Shown here piece by piece: positions 41,433 through 51,791 of a stretch of DNA of 64,000 nt (within the stretch, counting starts at the first letter, position 1; each line of letters opens with the position of its first letter). The position numbers were made by a program, and so were the translations under genes. The notes under the pieces were generated by a model. The model made no database searches, had not been told where the DNA came from, and saw only the letters and a program-made list of their open reading frames with translations. Source of the stretch: Planctomycetota bacterium (GTDB lineage Bacteria; Planctomycetota; B15-G4; SIAN01); contig SIAN01000011.1 in assembly GCA_009691715.1 (NCBI GenBank), forward strand, positions 1 through 64,000. The letters are read 5' to 3'.

Positions 41433-42785
41433 TCATGCCTCGTGACGCAACGTCTCGACCGGATCGAGACGTGCCACGCGCAGTGAGCCCAGGAAGGAGA
41501 AGAGGAGGGTGACGGCGAACGTGCCGGCGACGGCGAGGCGGATCACCTGCGGCTCGAACGCGACGGGGATGCTCTTGAAGAAGTAGACCTCCTCGTCCCA
41601 GAGACGCCGGCCGGTCACGCTGGCGACCAGTTCGTGCGCAGCGTTGATGTGGCGCGCGAGGAAGAGCCCCCCGCCGAGCCCGATCGCCGAACCGAGCACC
41701 GTCACGAGCACGCCCAGCGCGGTGAAGATCGACGCGATCCCGAACGGGCCGCCGCCCAGCGCCGCCAGCGTCCCGATGTCGCGCAGTTTCTCCGTGACCA
41801 TGAGGTGCAGCGAGACCAGCAGGTTGAAGCCGGCGACCACGACGATGCAGAACAGGCAGAGGTCGAGCACCTGGCGCTGGTTGTCGATGGCGTCGAGCAC
41901 CTCGGCTGCCTGCTGCTTCCACGTCCGCACCGGCGCGTCGTAGCCGGCGTGCAGGCCGAACGATTCGATTCGCGGGAGGATCCGCGCGACCAGCGCCGTG
42001 AGGTCGACGCCGTCGGCGGCGCGGACGGCGATCTCGGTCGACGCTGCGAGGGTCTCGGCGAAACGCATCAGCTCGGCGCGCGGCGCGTAGGCGCGGGTCA
42101 GGTCTTCGATGAAAGAATCGGTCTGGAAGGTGCCGACGATGCGGAAGCGTCCAGCGCGCGGCTCGATCCCCTGCTCGCGCGCGGACGTCTCGTCGATGTC
42201 ATGGATCGTCATCAAGTCGAGCAGCGCACCGCGCTCGAGATTGAGCGCTGTGGCGAACCGATCCCCCACCACCAGCGGGATCGCGTCGGCGGCTTCAGGC
42301 AGCGCCCCGCGATCGAACGGGCGCGAGAGATCGGCCACGCGACGTTCCGCGGGTGCGCGGGCCAGGAACCCGCGCAAGTCAGAGACCGACGCCTCCGCCT
42401 CAGGATCGATGCCGACCACGTTCACCAACGATCGACGCGAGACCGAGCCGATTGCGATCACCTCCGGCAACTTCATTCCCGGAGGCAGCAGGCACGGACG
42501 CACCAGCCGGGGCGCGGCGCCGATCACGCCGTCAACACCGAGCAGCGTCCGCAACACGGCGTCGGTCGGCACCACCGCGCCGTTTGGCCCGCCCTGCGGC
42601 AGGAACGTCATCACGGTGATGTCGGACGAACTGCCGCGCCAGACCCGCGTCAGCTCGGCGATGACGCCGTTGAAGATCGAGTCGACCACCAGGATCGACG
42701 CCACGCCGAGCGCCACGCCGACCACCGACACCCAGAGGATGGGCAGGCTGCGCAGCCATCGCCATGCGATCACCCAGCGGTACAT
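41433..42785 (-). CDS. LolC/LolE-like FtsX-type ABC transporter permease
   Basis: 450 residues. One N-terminal membrane helix (about 14-38), a large extracytoplasmic domain, then three C-terminal helices, the layout of LolC/E and MacB-type permeases. FtsX-like motifs occur in the last third (DIGTLAALGGGPFGIASIF). Such permeases extract lipoproteins or move other substrates; the ATPase subunit is not nearby. It follows citrate synthase by 16 bases. Confidence 0.8.
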   Translation of the reverse strand: MYRWVIAWRWLRSLPILWVSVVGVALGVASILVVDSIFNGVIAELTRVWRGSSSDITVMTFLPQGGPNGAVVPTDAVLRTLLGVDGVIGAAPRLVRPCLLPPGMKLPEVIAIGSVSRRSLVNVVGIDPEAEASVSDLRGFLARAPAERRVADLSRPFDRGALPEAADAIPLVVGDRFATALNLERGALLDLMTIHDIDETSAREQGIEPRAGRFRIVGTFQTDSFIEDLTRAYAPRAELMRFAETLAASTEIAVRAADGVDLTALVARILPRIESFGLHAGYDAPVRTWKQQAAEVLDAIDNQRQVLDLCLFCIVVVAGFNLLVSLHLMVTEKLRDIGTLAALGGGPFGIASIFTALGVLVTVLGSAIGLGGGLFLARHINAAHELVASVTGRRLWDEEVYFFKSIPVAFEPQVIRLAVAGTFAVTLLFSFLGSLRVARLDPVETLRHEA

Positions 42786-42801
42786 CGCAGGCCGCCCTTT
42801 C

Positions 42802-44112
<1,311 letters not shown>

Positions 44113-44376
44113 GGGTGCGGGCGGCCTTCCTCGCTGCCGACCCTGCTCGGTCGCGCGGGTCGCCCGCCCACGTCGACGAGGGATCAGAAGGGGCAGCGAG
44201 GATAGCGCGAGGCGACGCCCTTCGCGCCGGGCGAGCGGCAGATGAGGACCAGCATCCGGTCGGCGACGCCAGAGAGGAACACGTGCCTGCTCATCACGCG
44301 AGTCGGTCGGCGTTCGCAGGTGCAGCGCCGCGATCCGCAGCCGAACGGGAGCGGTCGAGGCGACGCTCCGTGCGGA
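44113..44376. other. Intergenic gap, no feature
   Basis: 264 bases between citrate synthase and a lipoprotein gene, both on the minus strand. It must hold the gltA promoter, but no clear -35/-10 pair, hairpin or coding frame stands out. A 36-codon minus frame within it lacks a good ribosome site. Confidence 0.4.
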
Positions 44377-44838
44377 TCAGAATCGCGCGAAGAGGTGAGG
44401 CACGTAGGTGCCGCCGAACCACCAGGCGATCGCGACGCCGCCCACGCCAGCAGCGCCGTAGAGAGCGAGCTCGCCCGCGGCCGGACCAAGCGGCGCCACG
44501 CCCCGTTCGAGGGGCAGTTCGCAGCCGGCGTAGACCTCGGCCGGACCATTGCCGGCGATGAAGTGGATCGGCGTCGCCACAAGATCGAGCGCGTGCAGAG
44601 TCGCGAGGCCGCCGTGCAACAGCAGACCGCCGACGAACGCGACGGGCAACCAAGCGCCCGATTGCTCCGGCCCGACGCTCCACTCCCACGCGTCCCTCGC
44701 CGCGAGCCACGGCACCTGGATCGGCGCGGTCGCGGTCACGAAGAGATCCTGGCCGAGTCGGTCCGCCGAATTGCCGGGCGCGGGAAACGCGGCGCAGCCC
44801 GCCACGACTGAAAGCGCTCCGACGACCAGCCCGCGCAT
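44377..44838 (-). CDS. Hypothetical lipoprotein with hydrophobic C-terminus
   Basis: 153 residues. The ATG at 44838 begins MRGLVVGALSVVAGCAAF, a lipoprotein signal with Cys15. Later hydrophobic stretches (LPVAFVGGLLLHGG and ALYGAAGVGGVAIAWWFGG) suggest membrane contact. No family recognised. It ends the pilus-protein gene string, 29 bases after the PilO-like stop. Confidence 0.6.
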   Translation of the reverse strand: MRGLVVGALSVVAGCAAFPAPGNSADRLGQDLFVTATAPIQVPWLAARDAWEWSVGPEQSGAWLPVAFVGGLLLHGGLATLHALDLVATPIHFIAGNGPAEVYAGCELPLERGVAPLGPAAGELALYGAAGVGGVAIAWWFGGTYVPHLFARF

Positions 44839-44867
44839 GACCCGCAGTCGACCCACCGCCTGGTCGC

Positions 44868-45419
44868 TCAGCTGCCGCTCTTCTTGTAGGGGCTGCGCTG
44901 CACGAAAGTCAGCGAGTCGGCGTTCCAGAAGTCCTGCGCCGCGTTCTCCTCCGACAGCGAGAGACGCGCCTTCTGCAACTTGATGCGCCGCGACTGCGTT
45001 TCGCAGTTGTAGAGGAACTTCATCAACTGCTCGCGGTGCTTGGGCTTGTCCTTCTTGAAGTCGATCGTGTACGCCTGATCGATCCATCCGCCCTTGACGT
45101 TGGGTTCAGGTTCTTTCGGCTTCCAGAGATAGTCCTGCCCAGGGTTGAAGTGACTCCGTTGCGCGAGCGCGCTGAAGTACGAGATGATCCCGGTCTTGTC
45201 GGCGCTGTCCTGCGGGAGCTTGTCGTTCTTCTTCTCCTCCTGCAGCACCTTGATGTCCTTGGTGACCTCGCCGACCTCCGCGCACAACGTCTCGACGGTC
45301 TTGATGTCGCGTTGGAAGTTGACGATCTGGCGCCCCGCCCAGATCCAACCGCCGAGGCAGGCGACGATCAGCAGGCAGGAGAGCCAGAGCGTGAGCTTGA
45401 CGAAATCGAGCTCTTTCAC
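44868..45419 (-). CDS. PilO-like type IV pilus inner-membrane protein
   Basis: 183 residues from a GTG at 45419 that overlaps the PilM-PilN stop (GTGA). One membrane helix (LTLWLSCLLIVACLGGWIWAG) is followed by a coiled coil (RDIKTVETLCAEVGEV) and a small alpha/beta domain, the PilO/GspM layout. It should sit in the inner membrane beside the PilN moiety of the upstream gene. Assignment rests on topology and neighbourhood more than on motifs. Confidence 0.66.
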   Translation of the reverse strand: MKELDFVKLTLWLSCLLIVACLGGWIWAGRQIVNFQRDIKTVETLCAEVGEVTKDIKVLQEEKKNDKLPQDSADKTGIISYFSALAQRSHFNPGQDYLWKPKEPEPNVKGGWIDQAYTIDFKKDKPKHREQLMKFLYNCETQSRRIKLQKARLSLSEENAAQDFWNADSLTFVQRSPYKKSGS

Positions 45420-47179
45420 TTGCCGCTCCCCTTGGTCGCGCGCGGGTCGTAGTCGGTCACGAGCTCGACCTCGAGATTCGTGAATTGCAGCCGGTTGTCC
45501 TTGGTGCCGGAGACCGGCGGCTCCTGGACGACCTTCACGGCATCGCAGCCGCGGACGGCACGGACGAGCGCGTCGACGTTCTCTGCCGTGTTGACCATTC
45601 CGCTCAGCTTGAGCGTCGGCTTGTCGCGAGCGATATCGATGTCGATGGTGGTGAATTGGAGGCGGCCGATCGCCGGCAGGTCCTTGTCGATCGCGAGCAC
45701 CACCGCGTTCAGGTAGTCGAGCACCGAGCTGAGGCGCGGGATCGTGCTCGACCGGCCAAGTTGCGTGCGGAGCTCGTTGGAGAGACGTTCGAGCTCGACC
45801 TTCGCGGTCTGCGCCGCCTTCAGCACCGAGCCTCCGCCGTTGACCTCGCTGAAGAGGGCGTCGGTCGCGGAATACTGCTGATGCTCCTGCAGCACGGCAC
45901 CACCCGCGGCGTAAAGCTCGGTCTCCAGTTTCTTGAGCTGCTGCACTCGCTCGAAGCAGAGGATCGCCATGCAAATCAGGCCGGCGATCGCAATGCAGGC
46001 GAGAGCGACCTTCACCTGGTCGAAGCGTTTCGCGTAACGGACTTCCTCCTGGCGGAACTCGATGCGGCTGCCGCCGCTGTCGCCGACCAGCCGCAGGGCC
46101 AGTCCGAGCGCGGCCACGCCTTCTGCGTTGGCCTCTTCGAGAACCTCGGCCGGAAGGTCGTGGGCGACCCGGTCGAACGGCCGCACCACCTCGACGTTCA
46201 GGTCGAGCGCGCGACCGAGGTCGTGGCAGAACTCGACGTCGCGGGCGGCGCGCCCCATGAGCAGGACCTTCGCCGGCGGCGCAGCCGACAGCCCCAGCTT
46301 GAGCATCGTGCGCGAGATCTCGCGCTTGAGGCGCACGAAGAAGTCGGCGCCGCGGCGCGTCCCTTTCAACGCGTCGGCGCCAAGATCGTCGACGACGACG
46401 AGCGTCTCGTCGACGTCGCCGCGTGCGTCCGTTTTCGCGTCGGGCTTGGCGCTCGGTAGCTCCGCGCTTCCGGCGCCGATCTGCGGAGGCGTCGCCGGCG
46501 ACGTGCCGAACCGCAACGCTCGCGCAGCGATCAACCGATCGCCACGCATCACCAGCAATTGCGTGAGGTCGGGATCACACTCGAGCGCGAGCACGATCTC
46601 GCCGATCGCCCGTTGGTCCGGTGGCGCGTCGGCGGCGGCTGGCGCCGGAGCCACGACGTATCCGGTGGCTCGGAGCGCACCGAAGAGCGAGGTGAGGTGG
46701 AGGTCTGCATTCTGCGGATCGATGCCGACCTTCCCCAAGTCGGCGACCACACCGGTGATCGTCTCCTTCGGGCAGGCGGCGATGAGCAGACGTGAGCCGC
46801 CGCGTCCGTCGCTGTCGAGCAATTGGTAGCTCACGACGACGGAGTCGATGTCGACCAGTTGGAGGTGGCTTTCCGCCTCGAACTTCACGACTCGATCGAT
46901 CTGGTCGGCGCCCGTGAAGGGCAGTTCAATCTCGCGGAAGGTGCAGTCGAGTGACGCCAGCGCGACCGCGGCCGGATCGCGGGTGAGGCGTCGCTGCGCC
47001 GTGAGCGCCTGCAGCGCCTCGACGTAGTCCAGCCGAACCGCTCCGGCTCCCTCCGTCGGGGGCGGCGTGGCGATCTCCGCCGCCGTGTAGCTCTTCACAC
47101 GGGGACTCTTGGCGCTGCCGTCGATCTCGACGGCGCGGACCCGGAGTCGGCTCAAGTCAATGGCGAGTTGGGTCGGCAT
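45416..47179 (-). CDS. PilM-PilN fusion protein
   Basis: 587 residues. The N-terminal two thirds follow the actin-like PilM fold (MPTQLAIDLSRLRVRAVEID near the start, and a second nucleotide-side stretch near AAPPAKVLLMGRA). One transmembrane helix (VKVALACIAIAGLICMAIL, near residue 395) follows. The last 170 residues form a PilN-like coiled coil and ferredoxin-fold (TTIDIDIARDKPTLKLSGMV). In most bacteria these are separate proteins; GspL of type II secretion combines them. This suggests an inner-membrane platform for a pilus or secretion system, but no ATPase, platform PilC or secretin gene is nearby. Confidence 0.76.
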   Translation of the reverse strand: MPTQLAIDLSRLRVRAVEIDGSAKSPRVKSYTAAEIATPPPTEGAGAVRLDYVEALQALTAQRRLTRDPAAVALASLDCTFREIELPFTGADQIDRVVKFEAESHLQLVDIDSVVVSYQLLDSDGRGGSRLLIAACPKETITGVVADLGKVGIDPQNADLHLTSLFGALRATGYVVAPAPAAADAPPDQRAIGEIVLALECDPDLTQLLVMRGDRLIAARALRFGTSPATPPQIGAGSAELPSAKPDAKTDARGDVDETLVVVDDLGADALKGTRRGADFFVRLKREISRTMLKLGLSAAPPAKVLLMGRAARDVEFCHDLGRALDLNVEVVRPFDRVAHDLPAEVLEEANAEGVAALGLALRLVGDSGGSRIEFRQEEVRYAKRFDQVKVALACIAIAGLICMAILCFERVQQLKKLETELYAAGGAVLQEHQQYSATDALFSEVNGGGSVLKAAQTAKVELERLSNELRTQLGRSSTIPRLSSVLDYLNAVVLAIDKDLPAIGRLQFTTIDIDIARDKPTLKLSGMVNTAENVDALVRAVRGCDAVKVVQEPPVSGTKDNRLQFTNLEVELVTDYDPRATKGSGK

Positions 47180-47206
47180 GGAGCGGCGATTGTAGTCCCG
47201 GGTTTC

Positions 47207-47557
47207 CTACTTCGTTGCGATGCCGACCGCGCGGTCGCGCCAGCAACGCGCTTGGTCGGGGGTCAGGAGCCGCTCGATCTGCTGATCGGCGGTGGCTGCG
47301 GCGGCGGCGACCCGCGCCTGCCAGCCCTGCTCCTCCGCCACCACCGCATCACGCCAACGGGAGCGGATCATCCCAAGCTCGGCGCGCTGCTCCGGCGTGA
47401 GATCGAGCTCTTCCATCCGCGCCGAGGCTTTGTCAGCGAGGTCGGCGAGCGTCGGCACCCGACCGCGCCACCGCTCCGCCGCGAACACTCCCCCGGCTCC
47501 GACCGCCGCCCACAACAGAGCGTGCCCGACCGTCCAACCACTCGCTCGCCAACCCAT
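47207..47557 (-). CDS. Spy/CpxP-like membrane-anchored stress protein
   Basis: 116 residues. An N-terminal hydrophobic anchor (HALLWAAVGAGGVFA) is followed by an all-helical domain with the LTPEQRAEL signature and a second LTPDQ, typical of the Spy/CpxP and metal-sensor family (LTxxQ motifs). It lies directly after the anti-sigma gene, as in extracytoplasmic stress operons. Probably periplasmic. Confidence 0.7.
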   Translation of the reverse strand: MGWRASGWTVGHALLWAAVGAGGVFAAERWRGRVPTLADLADKASARMEELDLTPEQRAELGMIRSRWRDAVVAEEQGWQARVAAAAATADQQIERLLTPDQARCWRDRAVGIATK

Positions 47558-47594
47558 CGATGCCTCCTGCGCCTCCGCGTCGCCCCGGTGGCCA

Positions 47595-48161
47595 TCACCG
47601 ACCGGCAGGCAGAGCCATCTCGAAAAAGCTCGGCGCCGCGTCGCGCCCCTTCTGCCAGCGATCGAGCACCCGCTGGAGCGCTGGATCGTCGCTGCCGAGC
47701 GCCGGCACAGCGCTGCTCGCGCTCATCTGATCGGGCTCGGTCGAGAACCAGATGCTGGCCAGCGCAGCGAGGCACGACGCGGCCAACATGGCGCTGCGCC
47801 GCAGCGCCCGAAGCGGCACCACGGCAGCCTCGGGCTCGAGCTGAGCAGCGGGTGCCGCGGCGACTGGCACCAATGGCTTGAGCCGCGCCACGATGCGATC
47901 GGCGAGACCGAGCGGCGCGCGCCGCGCAGACGCGATCGCGTCGTCCCGCATCAACCGCTGGGCCACCTGCCAGTCGCGCGCCACCAAGGCGCAACGCGGA
48001 CAGCCATCGAGGTGGTCGCTCAGCAGTACCTGCTCGCGCGCCGGCAACTCACCGTCGAGTTGGCGCGAAAGCCACTGCAGCACGTCGCCGTGTCCGCCGC
48101 CGTGTCCGCCGCCGTCGCCAGGGCGGTCGTCCTGCGGGTTGTCATTTTGGTAGCTGTCCAT
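47595..48161 (-). CDS. Anti-sigma factor with zinc-finger domain
   Basis: 188 residues from the ATG at 48161, with GAGG 9 bases upstream. The N-terminal zf-HC2 motif reads LLSDHLDGCPRC (H-x3-C-x2-C). A single membrane helix (SAMLAASCLAALASIWF, around residue 125) separates it from a short extracytoplasmic tail. It should hold the adjacent ECF sigma factor at the membrane. His/Gly-rich GGGHGGGHGD near the N-terminus may bind metal. Confidence 0.86.
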   Translation of the reverse strand: MDSYQNDNPQDDRPGDGGGHGGGHGDVLQWLSRQLDGELPAREQVLLSDHLDGCPRCALVARDWQVAQRLMRDDAIASARRAPLGLADRIVARLKPLVPVAAAPAAQLEPEAAVVPLRALRRSAMLAASCLAALASIWFSTEPDQMSASSAVPALGSDDPALQRVLDRWQKGRDAAPSFFEMALPAGR

Positions 48162-48165
48162 CGCA

Positions 48166-48768
48166 TCACGCCTCATCCGGCAGCATGTCCGCCAGGCCCT
48201 CTGGCCCCAGCTTGGACTGCAACCAATCACGCATCTTCTGCCGTGCCCGAAACAGCCGCGACTCGACCGTTCCCTTCGGCACGCTGAGCACTTCAGAGAG
48301 CTGCTCGTAGCTCAGATCGCCGTACTCACGCATGACCAGGATCGAGTGGAACGGTTCAGGGAGCGCCGCGACCGCTGCACGCACCCACTCGATCGCCTCA
48401 GAGCGACGCAGGTTCGCATCCGGCTCCGGCGAATTGCCCGGCAGCCCTTCGTGCATCGGAACCTCGCCGGCGTCGAGCGATCGCGCGACGCGGCGTCGTC
48501 GCTTCTTCGCCAAGTCAACCGCCGCGTTCACCGCGATGCGATAGAGCCAAGTGTAGAGCGCCGAGTCGAACTTGAAGCGGTCGAGGTTTCGCCACGCCCG
48601 GAAGAACGCGTCCTGCACCACTTCCTCGGCGTCGGCACGCTCCTTCACGATGCGCAGGACGACTTCGTAAAGCCGGGCCGAGTAGCGCTCGACGATCGTC
48701 CGATAGGCGTCTTGCGACCCCTGCCGGGCGGCCAGGACGAGCGCGTGATCCTCGATCGGTGCCGTCAT
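48166..48768 (-). CDS. ECF sigma factor (RpoE type)
   Basis: 200 residues from the ATG at 48768. Sigma region 2 shows DAEEVVQDAFFRAWRNLDRF and TWLYRIAVNAAVDL; region 4 shows ALPEPFHSILVMREYGDLSYEQ and LSVPKGTVESRLFRARQ. It heads the anti-sigma > Spy-like > pilus gene string and probably transcribes it in response to envelope signals. No clear ECF-type promoter (GGAAC-N16-GTC) was found in its 107-base upstream gap, shared with a divergent sulfatase-fold gene. Confidence 0.93.
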   Translation of the reverse strand: MTAPIEDHALVLAARQGSQDAYRTIVERYSARLYEVVLRIVKERADAEEVVQDAFFRAWRNLDRFKFDSALYTWLYRIAVNAAVDLAKKRRRRVARSLDAGEVPMHEGLPGNSPEPDANLRRSEAIEWVRAAVAALPEPFHSILVMREYGDLSYEQLSEVLSVPKGTVESRLFRARQKMRDWLQSKLGPEGLADMLPDEA

Positions 48769-48875
48769 CGTTCCGTTCACACTCCGTTTGGACGCGATCG
48801 TCCCCGCCTTCTTCCTTCGCGGGCAACCGAAAAAAAGCGGGCTAACATCCGCGACCGTATCCCTCAAGGAAGGCC

Positions 48876-51791
48876 ATGCGAGACAACAACTTGCGGCAGG
48901 GACCTTCGGAAGACACTCGGCCCGGGAGGCATGGTGCGTCCCCGGGGACCGTCGACCGACTCGAAGGGCCGACGAAACGGCGCTGGATCGGTTTGGCTTC
49001 GGTGGTGACGGCGGTCGGAGCCGGGGTGCTCGCCTGCGCTGAATCACCGACCGCCGTCACGGCAGGCTCGACCAGTCCGCATCCGGCGGCGAACGGGACC
49101 GTGGTCGCCGCACGAGGCGGCGTCGTGCGGTTGCTGACGGGGGCGAACGACGCTGGTTCGGTCTGGCAGGTGCGCGGCGCTCCTAACTTCGATCGGCGCA
49201 ACCTTGCGAGCGCACCGACGCTTTTCGAGTCGACATTCGACGCGCGCGCAGATGGCAGCGACCCGCTGACGAGCGACGGCTGGCTCAGCGCTCCCGAGTT
49301 CGGGACATTGGCCGGATCGACGGCGGATGTTGCCGAGTTTCCGTCTGCAGGGGCGATCGCAACGACAGTGACCGGCCGACTCGCGCTGTCGCAGCGCGAT
49401 TGCGTGGCGGTGCGCGTCGTCCAAGCAGCGCCGATCACGCTGTATCTCGTGACCTTCACTCTCAGCGGGGCGCGGCGCGACGAACCACGGCTTTACATCG
49501 TCGACCTTGCTGACGATCACTCCGCAACGCGCAACAGCACCGAACTATTGCAGCAGATTCGGTTGCCCGGTCGGGTCGAGGGATTGCGAGAGGTCGCCGA
49601 TTGGTCGGTCTCGTCCGCCGAATGGGCAAGTCGCCTCGTCACCGTTCCCGTCACGACGTCCCCGGACCCTTCACCGCCTCCACCCGGGGACTCGAGTCTC
49701 CGCGAGCGTGCGCTGTGGGCGAAGGTAACCGTCGCCGCCGACGGTTCGGCCACGTGGAGTGTCCTGTTCAGCAGCCTCTGGCGCACGCGGTCGCTGGGGC
49801 TCGCCGTGTGCGGCAGCATCGACGGACCAACTTGGATCGACGATTTCCGGGTGCAGGAACTGACCGCCGCTGACGTGCTTGCGCTGTCACCCGGCGAGCC
49901 GGGCAGCTTCGACCTGCCGCGACCGTGGGAGAATCGCGATTCGTCGTTGCCGATTACCAAGGTGCGCTGCGAGTGGGAGTCGCGCCGGGCGCTGCTGCTC
50001 ACACGCGGCGGCGTGGCGCGCTGCGAGTTCATCGCTCCGCCGGGTCACGGCGGTCGCGTCGAACTCGGCCTCGCGCTCGTGCGGGAGGAGCGGCTCTGCG
50101 TCCGCGGAACGCGGCGAGAACGCGCGATCGTGCGTTGGAACGGCGCGGTCGCAGAGCATGAACTCGAGCTCGAATTCGACCACCCGGACGGGTTCCGGGA
50201 CGTGACGTTGCCGCTCCCAGCGCAGGGCGGGCCGTGCGTGCTCCAGATCGAGCTTGCGGGAGCGACCGATCGCGCAAGCCCGCTGCTCGCGATCAGCGAT
50301 CCGCTGCTGTACGCATCCGATCCTGCAGCGGCGCCGGCCGCGGTGGCATCGCCGGGTGAAGTCGTGCCGAGGAACGTCGTGCTGATCTCACTCGACACGC
50401 TGCGGGCTGATCGGCTCGGACGGAAGCGCAACGGACGCTCGCTCACGCCGCGCCTTGACGACCTCGCCGCGCGTTCGGTGCGCTTCCGGACTGCGCTCGC
50501 CAACGCCTCCTACACTTTGCCGTCGCATGTTTCGCTCTTCACGTCGCAAAGGCCGGGCGAGCATGGGGTGCTGACCGTCTTCGACGCGCTCGATTGGACG
50601 CGCTCCGAGAGTCTCGTCCGCATCGCCGCTCGCCACGGCTACGCGGCCGCCGCGTTCACATCGGGCGGGATGCTGAACGCCGAGTTCTGCGGCATCGACA
50701 CGGGTTTCGACCGCTACGGCGAGATCGATGCGCTGCTGTCGCCCGACGACCGACTGCGCGATATCGCTCCGTTGCAGCAACGCGCCGCCTACAACCGTGA
50801 GCTCGCTGCCGCGCGACGGCTCGATACCGACGTGCTGCCGTGGCTCCGCACTCACGGTGGTGCGCCGTTCGTGCTGTTCCTGCATTCGTATCTCACGCAC
50901 AACTACCAGCCCGAGCCGGAACTGCGTGCCGAGTTCACGCGTGGTCTCCCGCCGACGCCGCTCCGACTCCACGGGCCTGCACCGCACCTGTCGAAGCTCA
51001 ACACGACCCACCTCGAGAGTCCTGAAGGGCGCGGCGAGACACGTTTCTCTTTCATCGGCGAGGGAGCACAGGAGTTCGTCCCGGACCGGGATCTGCCGAT
51101 GTTCGAGGCGCTCTACGACGCGACCGTCGTTCAGGCCGATCGCGAGGTCGGCAGGATTCTTGATGAGATCGATCGCCTCGGACTCGCCGAACGAACGATC
51201 GTGGTCGTCACTTCCGACCATGGCGAGGAGTTCTTCGAGCATGGCGACCTGTCGCACGCGCACTCGTTGTTCGACGAGATCCTGCGCGTGCCGTTGCTGA
51301 TCCATGTGCCGGGGGTGGTGGCGCGCGATGTCGACGACCCGGTCGAGCACATCGATGTCGCGCCAACCTTGCTCGCGGCGATGCGACTTCCGATCGACCC
51401 GCGTATGCGCGGCGACGATCTACTGGCACCTGGTTTCCTGGCGCGACGCGTCACGCTCCATGAAGGCACCGGCGGACTGTCGGCGGGTCCGACGCTTCGC
51501 GCGGCGCGACGCCGCGACGGGAAACTGATCGTGACGGAGCAGGTTGGCGGCGGCGAGGCGACGCCGCTCTCGTCGGCGAACCTTCAAGTGCTGCAGGCTC
51601 TCGGCTATCTGCAGAGTTGCGCCGAGCTTCCGGACGACCTCGCCGCCCGCTTCTTCGACCTGGCTGCCGATCCGGGCGAGCATCGCGATCTGGCCGGCAC
51701 CCGCGAGCTCCCGCGCGAACAGGCGTTGCGATTCTCCGACCTGGTCCATGCTCTCGCTGAAGCGCCGTTCCTCACCCCTGAGCGACGTTGA
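48876..51791 (+). CDS. Large sulfatase-fold lipoprotein (first of a tandem pair)
   Basis: 971 residues. AAGGAAGG lies just before the ATG. A signal region ends VLAC, a lipobox, near residue 53. Residues 60-480 form beta-rich extracytoplasmic domains with no recognised family. The sulfatase fold starts NVVLISLDTLRADRLG; the nucleophile loop is YTLPSHVSLF with Thr547 and His551 where canonical enzymes have C/S and R. VVVTSDHGEEFFEHG supplies metal ligands. Thus it is probably not a formylglycine sulfatase. The stop overlaps the next gene's ATG. Confidence 0.82.
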   Translation: MRDNNLRQGPSEDTRPGRHGASPGTVDRLEGPTKRRWIGLASVVTAVGAGVLACAESPTAVTAGSTSPHPAANGTVVAARGGVVRLLTGANDAGSVWQVRGAPNFDRRNLASAPTLFESTFDARADGSDPLTSDGWLSAPEFGTLAGSTADVAEFPSAGAIATTVTGRLALSQRDCVAVRVVQAAPITLYLVTFTLSGARRDEPRLYIVDLADDHSATRNSTELLQQIRLPGRVEGLREVADWSVSSAEWASRLVTVPVTTSPDPSPPPPGDSSLRERALWAKVTVAADGSATWSVLFSSLWRTRSLGLAVCGSIDGPTWIDDFRVQELTAADVLALSPGEPGSFDLPRPWENRDSSLPITKVRCEWESRRALLLTRGGVARCEFIAPPGHGGRVELGLALVREERLCVRGTRRERAIVRWNGAVAEHELELEFDHPDGFRDVTLPLPAQGGPCVLQIELAGATDRASPLLAISDPLLYASDPAAAPAAVASPGEVVPRNVVLISLDTLRADRLGRKRNGRSLTPRLDDLAARSVRFRTALANASYTLPSHVSLFTSQRPGEHGVLTVFDALDWTRSESLVRIAARHGYAAAAFTSGGMLNAEFCGIDTGFDRYGEIDALLSPDDRLRDIAPLQQRAAYNRELAAARRLDTDVLPWLRTHGGAPFVLFLHSYLTHNYQPEPELRAEFTRGLPPTPLRLHGPAPHLSKLNTTHLESPEGRGETRFSFIGEGAQEFVPDRDLPMFEALYDATVVQADREVGRILDEIDRLGLAERTIVVVTSDHGEEFFEHGDLSHAHSLFDEILRVPLLIHVPGVVARDVDDPVEHIDVAPTLLAAMRLPIDPRMRGDDLLAPGFLARRVTLHEGTGGLSAGPTLRAARRRDGKLIVTEQVGGGEATPLSSANLQVLQALGYLQSCAELPDDLAARFFDLAADPGEHRDLAGTRELPREQALRFSDLVHALAEAPFLTPERR

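Noticed and set aside
44184..44582. 132-codon minus-strand frame overlapping a lipoprotein gene
   Set aside because: Arg/Ser/Pro-rich as expected of a shifted frame of the real gene.
48166..49047. Longer start for the ECF sigma factor
   Set aside because: The extra 93 residues overlap the divergent sulfatase-fold gene and have no sigma-factor character; ATG 48768 gives the family length.
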